A DNA stretch of 64,000 bases from contig DAIDKV010000056.1 in assembly GCA_027449865.1 (NCBI GenBank), positions 1 to 64,000 on the forward strand, read 5' to 3'. Under the pieces are notes generated by a model that saw nothing but the letters and a program-made list of their open reading frames with translations, was not told the origin of the DNA and did no database searches. This DNA comes from Planctomycetales bacterium (lineage in GTDB: Bacteria > Planctomycetota > Planctomycetia > Isosphaerales > Isosphaeraceae). This document shows, piece after piece, positions 9,379-18,300 of this stretch. A program made the translations under genes and the position numbers. The number at the start of each line of letters is the position of its first letter. Position 1 is the stretch's first letter.

Positions 9379-12300
9379 TCATGGTGGTGGGTTCTCCTGG
9401 GCCTCATGCAAAAGGAGCAAGAAGTCGGGCCAGGCCTCGGGGCGTGAGACGCCTCCGGTGGACGTCCGAGAACAGAGTGCCTCCGACCGCTCGATCCACT
9501 TTCGGGCTTCCTCGGGTCGGCCGAGGGAAGCGGCGATCTGTGCGAGCAAGGGCCAGTTGACGAAGCCCTCGGAGGGATGCTCCGCCAGTCCAAGGGCTCG
9601 ATCGTAGGCTTCCCTGAGGCGACCCGCTCGCAGGTCGGCGAGAGCCTGGGTCGAGGCGGTGCTCCTGTCCTGATCCGCGGAGGGAGGGAGGTCTTTGGCC
9701 ATGACCACGACGGTCGAAGGATCAGCCTTACCTCGACGCGAGAGGATCAACGAGCGGACCAGCGGCCAGCTCGGCGGCTGGCGTCGAGCTGGACCATCGT
9801 CGGCCATCATTCGAGCGCATAGGTCACGATAACCCTGATCATCACCCGTGATCAGGAGGGCTCGGGCATGGCCCAGCCAACCGACGCCCTCGTCGGTCTC
9901 GCCGGATTCGGCCCATTTTCGGTAATCGGCGAGGGCCGCCTGCCAGTCCTCGACCCGCTGGAGCAGCGCCGCTCGGCGGAGCAGGGTGCGGGTATCGGGC
10001 GGTTCGGCGGCTCGGATCTTCGCGAAGTGGAACGAAAATCCCGCGAAATCCGAAGCAATCAGGGCGGATTCGGCGGCGTCGAGGTGGTAGAGGAAGGCGC
10101 GCGCGCCGGCCTCGGCCACGCGCTGGCTCGGGTCGAGAGCAGGAGAAGCGCCGTCCCAGACCGCAACGCTTCCGTCCCAGTTGGTTGAGGCCAGGCGACG
10201 GCCATCGAGGCTCCAGGCGACTCTGGGATTGTAGCCGTCATCACTCTGGCGTCGGCCCCGAATTCGGAGCACGATTAACTCCTCGCCAGTATTCATGTCC
10301 CAGACCATGACCTTCTCGCGGTCGGCACCGGCGAGGCGGCTGCCATCGGGACTGAAGGCTAGTTGGAAGACGGCGAACCGTCCGCTCGATGGTTTCTGGA
10401 CCAAACGCTCGCCGGATCGCGCGGACCAGACCGAGACCAGCCCCTGCAAGTCCGAGGCGGCGATCTTCGTCCCATCGGGGCTAAACGCTATCGCGAGAGC
10501 CATCTCCTGATCGAAGGGAAGTCGGAGCCGGTCCGACCCGCCCCCCGTTATCGGTCGGACCCGAAGAGAGACGCGCCAGGGTTCCTCAGCCGATCGAGGG
10601 GCCTCGTAATCGTCGAAGGCGACCTCGGAACCATCGGGCGAGAAGGCAATCGTCCCCTGCCGGAAGGGTGTCGGGAGTCGTCCGAGGGTCCACGACCCCA
10701 GCCTCCGGCCGGTCTCGACATCCCAGGCCCAGGCACATCGGCGATCAGGGTCGTCCCGAGGCGATGCCATCCCGATCGCGGCGAGGCGCTTGCCGTCGGG
10801 ACTGAGTGCGATCGCATGAGACGAACGGCTGAGCCCTTCCAGGCGAAAATCCCGGCCTGACTCCCGCTCGCGGATCAGGACCGATCGGAGATCGGAACCG
10901 AGCGTCGCCAACCGGCTAGCCTTCTGGTCGAACGCAGCCGTGACCGCGGGAGAGAGAAACGCCTGAGTGACCTCGACGAACGGTTCCGACCGCGTCACCC
11001 CGAGAACTGGATCCCAGCGGACGATCTGTCCCGAAAAGGCCGCGGCTCGCAGGTGAATTCCGTCGGGCTCGAAGGCGATTGCGTGGGCACGGACTGCCGG
11101 CAGCGACTGGTATTCCGGATCGCGCGTGAGGTCCCATACCTTGATGTCACCGATCCGGCGGCCACCGGAGGCGAGAAATCGACCCTGGGGATCGAAGGCG
11201 AGGCAGGCGGCCCGCTCGACGTGGCCTCGAAGGATCAAACGGGCCGCGCCCGTCTGAGCGTCCCAAAGGCGGATGGTGGAGTCGCGGCCGGCGGTGGCGA
11301 CGACCCGGCCGTCGGGGCAGAACGCAACACCGAGCACCGGTCCCTCATGTCCGACGAGATCCCGGGGCGACCGCGCTGAGCCGGGTGTCCAGATCCTCGG
11401 CGGATCGGTCGCCATGACCAGGGAGGCCCCGTCGGGCGAGAAGGCCAGGTTGGGCAATTCACTCTGAAAGTAGTCGGCCCAGTGCCCGTTCCCCGGTCCG
11501 TAGGGCAGTTCGGCGATCGTCGCGCCCGTCTGGGTATCCATCATCGCGACGGACGAGGGTCCGACCACGGCGAAGCGTCGGCCGAGTGGACTAGGGGTGG
11601 CGCGCCCGCCCGGCGAAGGAAAGCTTCGAAGTTCGGATCGATCCTCGAGCCGAACCCAGGCCACCGAGGCTTTTCGGCCGACGATCAAGGCTCGACCGTC
11701 CGGGGTAAAGGCGGCCGTTCCCCCGGCGCTCCATCGGACCGTCTCCCGGCCGGCCTCGACGTCGACCAGCATGACCTCACCGCCGGCCGAACTCACGGCG
11801 AGTCGTCGACCGTCGGGAGAGAAGGAGAGCCGGCAGGCGGCCACCGGACCAGCCAGCCGGACCGTTCGGCGGAAGCCCGGCATCTCGTGGAGATCCACTT
11901 GCGAGGCCGCCTGCGCGGGGTTGCCCCCCGGATTGTTAAACGGATTGATCCGAAGAGCGGCCAGGCGAGATCCATCGGGGCTGAAGACCAAGTCGATCAG
12001 CTCCGTGTACCGGGAATCCTTCTCCTCGAAAAGCGCCGAGTGATTGAGGTTCTGAAGGTAACCCCACTCCCATCCGCGACGGTCAGGCTCAGTCAGGCGG
12101 AGTAGCTCGTCGACATGGTCGACGGCCGAGGCCCGCCACTCCAGTCGGGCGCGGGCGATCCGGCTCACGTAGAGGCTGTCGTGAGCCTCGGCGGCCCTGG
12201 CCTCGGCCCGCCGCCACAGAACGATCGTCGCGGCGAGGCCAAGAGCGACCACCAGAAGAAGCGCGCCGGCGAGCGCGGCCTTGACCGGCTCGCGCCGACA

Positions 12301-13560
12301 CCACTTTCCGGCCAGGCCGAACCACGAGAGCCGGCGGGCCTGGATGGGCAGGCCCTCGGCGAATCTCCGGAGATCCTCGGCCAGGTCCTCGGCCGAGGCG
12401 TAGCGACGCGCCGGCGCCTTCTCCAGGCACTTCAGGCAGATCGTCTCCAGATCGCGCGGAAGTCGGCGGAGCCGGCCGGGCGGGATCGGGTCGTGGTGCG
12501 CGACCTGTTCGAGTGTGGAGAGCGGAGTCTCGCCGAGGAACGGCGGCCGACCCGTGAGCGCGGTGTAAAGGATCGCCCCGAGAGCATAAACATCGGTCCA
12601 CGGCCCGATCGCGTTTCCCGTTCGCGGGCCGGTCTGCTCGGGTGCCATGAAACTGGGGGTGCCGAGGATCATCCCGGTCCGGGTCAGGCCGCCATCCTCG
12701 CCGAGGAGCTTGGCCAGGCCGAAGTCGGTGATCTTGGGCTGACCATCTGAGCCGATGACGACGTTGGCCGGCTTGAGATCGCGATGGACCACCCCGCGAG
12801 CATGGGCGAAGTGTGCGGCCCTCGCCAGTGTCTCGACCAGATTCGCGGCCTCCGCCGGAGGAATCGGTCCACCGGCGATCCGCTCCTGCAAGCTGCCGCC
12901 CGGGACGAACTCCAGCGCGAGGAAGCCGCGGCCCCCGTGCTCGCCGACCTGATAGAGCGGAACCAGATTCGGATGCTGGAACCGCGCGGCGACCTCGGCT
13001 TCGGCCCAGAACCGCGCGGCGACCTCGGCGTCGGCGAAGAGTCCCGGTCGAATCACCTTCAGCGCCACGAGCCGGTTCAGACCGACCTCTCGGGCTCGAT
13101 AAACGACTCCCATCCCCCCTCGGCCGATCTCTTCCAGGACCTCGAAGCCAGGAATCTCGGGAGGCGACTCGATTTCGGCGCCGAAAAACTGCGGAAGCTC
13201 CTGAGGATCGAGACGCGTGGACTCGGTTCCCTGAAGCGCTCGATGCATCTCGATCTGACGGCCGAGCCGGTCGGCCAGATCGGGGAACCGGCAGGCCAGG
13301 TCGTGGCCCGCGTCCCGGTCGCCGAGTGACTCGCGGACGAGGAATTCGTTGTAGACCAGCTCGAAGAGCGCCTCGTCGTTTTCCGAGAGTTGAGGATGAA
13401 GGTCCAGGTAGCCCTCGACCCGCGCAGGTTTCCCCTCGCGCCACTGCTCGATCAGGTTGGCGCAGAGGCGATCGCTGAGGGTGGAGGTCTCCTGGCCGGG
13501 TATCTGGGGATCGTCCGTCGGGTCGATCACGGTGGCCGGTTCCTCCGGCGAGTCGCTCAT
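9379..13560 (-). CDS. Membrane serine/threonine protein kinase with WD40 propeller
   Basis: 1393 residues. Residues 28-110 are the helical N-terminal region common to planctomycete kinases. The kinase domain covers ~139-400: glycine loop GRGGMGVVYRA (147-157), Lys168 in VALKVI, catalytic H259-R260-D261 in HRDLKPAN, D279-F280-G281, and TPSFMAPEQ. A transmembrane helix follows (~430-455). The outer part carries about 12 WD40-type repeats with FSPDG/LAFSPDG motifs and clear WD tails (TIRLWDAQTG, VAVWDG), then a C-terminal TPR-like region (~1220-1385). A ligand-sensing propeller outside with a kinase inside is the expected layout. GAGGG lies 7 bases before the ATG. It starts 90 bases after the ECF sigma gene, the usual ECF-kinase pairing of this phylum. 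Confidence 0.95.
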   Translation of the reverse strand: MSDSPEEPATVIDPTDDPQIPGQETSTLSDRLCANLIEQWREGKPARVEGYLDLHPQLSENDEALFELVYNEFLVRESLGDRDAGHDLACRFPDLADRLGRQIEMHRALQGTESTRLDPQELPQFFGAEIESPPEIPGFEVLEEIGRGGMGVVYRAREVGLNRLVALKVIRPGLFADAEVAARFWAEAEVAARFQHPNLVPLYQVGEHGGRGFLALEFVPGGSLQERIAGGPIPPAEAANLVETLARAAHFAHARGVVHRDLKPANVVIGSDGQPKITDFGLAKLLGEDGGLTRTGMILGTPSFMAPEQTGPRTGNAIGPWTDVYALGAILYTALTGRPPFLGETPLSTLEQVAHHDPIPPGRLRRLPRDLETICLKCLEKAPARRYASAEDLAEDLRRFAEGLPIQARRLSWFGLAGKWCRREPVKAALAGALLLVVALGLAATIVLWRRAEARAAEAHDSLYVSRIARARLEWRASAVDHVDELLRLTEPDRRGWEWGYLQNLNHSALFEEKDSRYTELIDLVFSPDGSRLAALRINPFNNPGGNPAQAASQVDLHEMPGFRRTVRLAGPVAACRLSFSPDGRRLAVSSAGGEVMLVDVEAGRETVRWSAGGTAAFTPDGRALIVGRKASVAWVRLEDRSELRSFPSPGGRATPSPLGRRFAVVGPSSVAMMDTQTGATIAELPYGPGNGHWADYFQSELPNLAFSPDGASLVMATDPPRIWTPGSARSPRDLVGHEGPVLGVAFCPDGRVVATAGRDSTIRLWDAQTGAARLILRGHVERAACLAFDPQGRFLASGGRRIGDIKVWDLTRDPEYQSLPAVRAHAIAFEPDGIHLRAAAFSGQIVRWDPVLGVTRSEPFVEVTQAFLSPAVTAAFDQKASRLATLGSDLRSVLIRERESGRDFRLEGLSRSSHAIALSPDGKRLAAIGMASPRDDPDRRCAWAWDVETGRRLGSWTLGRLPTPFRQGTIAFSPDGSEVAFDDYEAPRSAEEPWRVSLRVRPITGGGSDRLRLPFDQEMALAIAFSPDGTKIAASDLQGLVSVWSARSGERLVQKPSSGRFAVFQLAFSPDGSRLAGADREKVMVWDMNTGEELIVLRIRGRRQSDDGYNPRVAWSLDGRRLASTNWDGSVAVWDGASPALDPSQRVAEAGARAFLYHLDAAESALIASDFAGFSFHFAKIRAAEPPDTRTLLRRAALLQRVEDWQAALADYRKWAESGETDEGVGWLGHARALLITGDDQGYRDLCARMMADDGPARRQPPSWPLVRSLILSRRGKADPSTVVVMAKDLPPSADQDRSTASTQALADLRAGRLREAYDRALGLAEHPSEGFVNWPLLAQIAASLGRPEEARKWIERSEALCSRTSTGGVSRPEAWPDFLLLLHEAQENPPP

Positions 13561-13650
13561 GGAAGATCCCTCGGGGCGGTTACGCGGGCGCGGAGTCTCA
13601 TTCTTCTGAATGGCCGCCGAGGGGGTGACCCGGACAAAAAGATCCGCCGG

Positions 13651-14262
13651 TCAGCCGGCGGCCAGGTCGAGCCCCAGCTCCTTGCCGACCCGGGCGACGG
13701 CGCGCGTGAATTGCTTCCGGCGGGCCTCGGGGGAATTCCCCATCGTGGCCGAGACGCCCACCCAGTCGAGGCCCTGCGACCTGAGCTCGGCGATCCTGCG
13801 CTCCTCGTCGGAGAGGCGCGCACGAAAAGCATCCAGCAGATCGCGGCGGGCAACGACCTGGCTGGGCGTTTCGTCGGAGCCCGATGGCCGCTCGTGGGCC
13901 GGGTCGGTTCCCTCAACCCGCCGAACGTCGCGACGTTCACGCTGGTGGAATCGGACCTGCTCGGCCAGCTTGTTTCGGGCCATCCCGACCAGCAGCGGAA
14001 GGAGCTGTCGCGGGTCATCCATATCAAACTCGCCCACGGCGGCACGGACAAAGAAACTGGCAAGAACCGCCTGGCAAATATCCATGGAATCAAAAACGCG
14101 ACGAAGCTTCGGGTTGCGAAGTCGGAGCCATCCCCGGACTTCCAGGCGGATTTCCGGCTCGTATCGGCGAACGAGCTCCTCGGCAGCCTGGTCGTCGCCC
14201 GCCCGGACTCGGCGGATCAGCTCGGTGAAGTTTTCTTGATCCTGCGGCTCCCTGGCCGGCAT
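13651..14262 (-). CDS. ECF-type RNA polymerase sigma factor, kinase-associated
   Basis: 203 residues from the ATG at 14262 (MPAREPQDQENFTELIRR), chosen because GGAGG lies 6 bases upstream; in-frame ATGs at 14301 and 14433 have weaker sites. Region 2 is visible as FTELIRRVRAGDDQAAEELVRRYEPEIR and the MDICQAVLASFFVR segment; region 4 is LSDEERRIAELRSQG followed by a helix-turn-helix around DWVGVSATMGNSPEARRKQFTRAV. No anti-sigma gene is adjacent. The downstream kinase-WD40 gene suggests control by phosphorylation, as proposed for planctomycete ECF groups linked to Ser/Thr kinases. The promoter it reads is not evident. Confidence 0.93.
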   Translation of the reverse strand: MPAREPQDQENFTELIRRVRAGDDQAAEELVRRYEPEIRLEVRGWLRLRNPKLRRVFDSMDICQAVLASFFVRAAVGEFDMDDPRQLLPLLVGMARNKLAEQVRFHQRERRDVRRVEGTDPAHERPSGSDETPSQVVARRDLLDAFRARLSDEERRIAELRSQGLDWVGVSATMGNSPEARRKQFTRAVARVGKELGLDLAAG

Positions 14263-15373
14263 GAAGGCCCTCCGCACAGCGGTCGGCACAATCGGGAACA
14301 TCAGAGTCTTCCGATCACTGCCATCGTTCGATCTTAAGCCGGCCGACAGGTGGTGTCCATCAGGCTCCTCATCGGTTCCGCGGTGCAGGACGAACAAAGA
14401 CCGCTTCCCGGAAGGTCGACCGTCCGAATCCACCAGGTTCGGCGTCTGAACCTCGAAGCCAACTCCAGCTCTCCCAGAAAAACCCGAGTCGAGACCACAT
14501 TCCGCCTCACGCCTCTCATCCGAATTTCCGCTCGTTTCCGAAGCATGAAGTAGTCAGGAGTTTCCTCCCGATTCGCCCAGGTCGCGCCCGGTGTCGTTCA
14601 CCCCTCCCGCGAGACCGGCCCAGACTGGACCTTTCCGTGGCCGTCGAGCCATCCCGAAATGCGGACTAAGAAAACATTACAAGAAACATGGAGACATTGC
14701 TCGCTTCCTGCATCGGACAAATCCATCGAGATTGCGGGATGCAACTCTCGAGCGGCTGATTTCCAGGGATTTCCTGGTTCCATCTCAGTAGGACGAGTCT
14801 CCAACGACACGATGATCCCATCCTCGCCTCTCAGACTGCCTCGCACGAGAAAGCGATTTCGCGTCGTCTTAGGCACACGCCAAGCGTTTTTTAAGAAATC
14901 CGATTTGTTCGCATGTTTCTTTCGGAGGACATCCTTGAGAAGCCACTAGATTCCGGGTGGGCGACACGATATCTATTAGAAAAACTTCAAAAGAGCCATG
15001 ATGGCGATCGAAGGGTTCAACGAGGCCGTCTAGATCGCTGGGTGTCCGTCGTCTTTGACCGATTCGGCGCGTCTGGAAGTCGCGGTTTCCTGGCCGGGGT
15101 AGGGCCGTGCGCCTTTTGGATCCGATTCGGAGACCGTGTGGGACCCCTCGATGATTTAGCGAGAGTCTGGTTCGCGATCCGTTTGACACCGTGCCGAGCC
15201 GAGCCGCGTCGCGTCGCGGTCGGCCTATCAGCGAGCGGGTTTTTCCAGAGAGAGCGTTCCCACGGAACGGAACGGGGCCGGGAACGGCGGCCCGATAAGT
15301 GAACTTAGAAGCATAGCGTTCGACTTAATCCGATCCTGCCTCGCCCCAAATCGGGGCCTGGAGACCGCCACCC
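14263..15373. other. 1.1-kb divergent region before first giant gene; no gene seen
   Basis: It lies between the sigma gene (minus strand) and the first giant repeat gene (plus strand) and must contain both promoters. Several short frames overlap each other without recognisable motifs. Around 15190-15300 there are short G+C-rich direct repeats of the kind GAGCCGAGCC, GTCGCGTCGCG and GGAACGGAACGG. The middle (14650-15010) is A+T-richer. No operator or small RNA could be assigned. Confidence 0.5.
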
Positions 15374-18300
15374 ATGGATCGAACACCGGAGAAGAAGTCG
15401 AGAAATGCATCTCGGAAGGGAGGGCTCCCGCGCCGAGGCCGGGGCCTGTCTCGCCGCCTCGCTGTGGAGGCCCTGGAGCCTCGCTTGCTGCTCTCCATCT
15501 CCAATCTTGCCCTCGCGACGCTGGCGCCCGTGGAGGGTCAGACCTTCCTGGCCTTCGACGGTTCGCCCGGGTCGCTCCTCGCCACGTTCTCGGATGCCGC
15601 TGGGCTCGGACCGAATGACTTCGCGGCCACGCTTCAATGGGGAGATGGCCGCTTCGATATCGATCTGGATCACGGTGGTAATATTTTCATCATGGAGGAC
15701 GCCGCCGTCCCCACACAGTACGACGTCTACGACCTCGTCGGGCATATCTACGCCGAGGAAGGAACGCCGGGGAACCTCGCGCTTTCCGTCACCGAGACCA
15801 CCACGACCCCCAAGAGCGCGGCCACGGTGAGTCAGCCGATCACGGTCGCCGATGCGCCGCTCTCGGCTTCTGCTGTCTCGACGATCCATCCGATCGAGGG
15901 AGTTTCCTTCACCGGAACACTCGCCACATTCGCCGACACGGATCCGGGCGGTCGGCTCGGTGAATACTCGGCGACGATCGACTGGGGGGATGGCACGACG
16001 TCGGCCGGCATCGTGACCCAGCCGGCTGGTCCCGGACATTCCTTCGCCGTGACCGGGTCGCATGCTTATGCGGAATCCGGTTCGGGTTCGAGCGGCAAGA
16101 ATCCCTCGTTTCCGGTGACGGTGACCCTCGTCGATACCGACGGCCTGAGCCCGCCGGGTGGAACCCGGGCAACGGCGACCGTCCAGGATACGGCCGTGCT
16201 GGGGGACGCGAGCCTCACGGCGATCCCGCTGATTGTCCCGTTCACGGCGAGCGAAGGAGTGAACGCCGCGGGCGTGGTCGCGACCTTTAGCGATGCCAAC
16301 CCGGGCAGCACAACGGCCGACTTTTCCGGGACCATCCAGTGGGGCGATGGCACCACCTCGGCGTTTGACTCCTCGATGATCCGGCCGGCCTCGCAGTCAG
16401 CCAGCTCGGCCAGCTTCAATGTCTTCGGGGCCCATGTCTACGCCGCGGCGGGAGCCCTTCCGCTCTCGGTGACGATCAACGACGCCGAGGGCTCGTCGGT
16501 GGTGGCGAACAGCACGGCAACGGTGGCCGATGCTCCGCTCTCCGCGCCCACCTTCGCGATCTCGGCGACACAAAGTCTCGCGTTTACGGGAACCGTGGCC
16601 ACCTTCTCGGATGCGAATCCGGCGGGGCAGGTGGGGGATTACTCGGGGACCATTCACTGGGGCGATGGGACCACCTCGGCGTTGACCTCAGCCGATTTCA
16701 GCCTCGTCTCGCGGACCCCGTCGCAGGCGCGATTCGCGATCTCGGCGACACACACCTACACCCGGGACGGGATCTTCTCGTCGGCCAATGGAGATCCGGT
16801 GCAGGTCACGGTCAATGACCAGGGCGGGGCGTCTCTCTCGATCACGGGGACGGCAACCGTCGCCGATGCCCCGATCACCCTCGCAACGTCGACCGTTTCA
16901 CCCGCGCCGGTCGAGGGCGCCTCGTTCACCGCGACTGTGGCGACGTTTACGACTCCCAACGCCCTGGCCGTACCCGCCGGATTCGCCGCGATGATCAGTT
17001 GGGGCGACGGCACGCCGCCGACCGCCGGAGTCATCTTGCAGCCAGGCGGCGCCGGGACGCCGTTTGAGGTTGTGGGGACGCACATCGATGGCGAGGAAAC
17101 CAAGCCCGGCTCGCCGGAGAGCGCCGTGGTCACGGTGATCGATATCGGCGGCAGCCCACAGGTTCCCCCGTCAACCGGAACCGTCGTCACGGCGATCGCC
17201 GCGGTCGATGCACCTTTGAGCGGCTCCGTGGCCGCGATCACGGGCAGTTCCGGGCTCCCCCTGAGTGGAATCGTCGCGACCTTCCAGGATGGAAATCCCC
17301 TGGCTCCGCTCTCGGATTATCCGGCCGGCTCCGTGAGCATCGACTGGGGCGACGGAACCACCTCCGCCGGAAGCGTGACCCAGCCGGGCGGGGTCGGGAC
17401 GCCGTTCGAAGTTTCCGGGGCCCACACCTACATCGCGCCCGGGGTTTACAACGTGCGGGTCACGGTCGAGGATGCGGGCGGGGCCCAGGTTGTTTTGGAG
17501 GACTCCGCCCAGATCGCGGTCTCGCCGCTGCTGGCGACCCCGATCGATGCATCGGGGGTCGAGGGCGCCTCGCTCTCCTCGATCGTGGCGAGCTTCGTCA
17601 ATGCCAACCCGTTCTTCGCACCCGGCGATCCGGCCGGCTCGGCCTACTCGGCGACGATCGATTGGGGCGATGGGACCACGTCGAGCGGGACCATCCAGCC
17701 CGATCCGAAGAACCTGGGCCGGTACGAAGTCGTCGGGCAGCATCTCTATACGGAGGACGGCGTCTACACCGACCGGATCGCGATCACCGACACACAGGGC
17801 GCCCGACCGACCGGCCCGGTCGTTGGGACGGTGACCGTGCAGGATGCGCCCCTCTCCGGGACATCGGTGACATTTTCGCCGACCGAGGGGCTCGCGTTCA
17901 CCGGAACGGTGGCCACCTTCACCGACGCCAACCCCGGCGCCCAGGCCGGCGATTATGCGGTCTCCATCGACTGGGGCGATGGTACGCCCGGCCACCCGGA
18001 TCTCAGCCCCGGGACGGTGAGCCAGCCGGGTGGTCCTGGGACGCCGTTCGCCGTTTCCGGGACACATACTTATGCTCAGGAAGGGACGTATCTTCCCGTT
18101 TCGGTGACGATCACAGACGGCGGTTCGAGCGCAGGCACCGTGACCGCGATTCCGCGCTCGGTCGCGGTCGTAGCAAGCCGGGCGGTGGTTCAGGACGCGC
18201 CGTTGACCGTCGTCACCAACCCTTATCCCGTGGTTTCGGTCGAGGGTTTGCCCTTCGCGGATACCTTCCCGCGGCAGTATCCGGGGGCCGGCGTGGTGGT

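Noticed and set aside
12979-13035. 30-base spaced direct repeat within the kinase gene (AEVAARF twice)
   Set aside because: The spacing from the catalytic Lys to the following helix equals that of other kinases, so it is not an insertion; likely coincidence of similar helix sequence.
15190-15300. Short G+C-rich direct repeats as a CRISPR or origin
   Set aside because: Units are 5-8 bases, irregular and without spacers or DnaA-box-like motifs.
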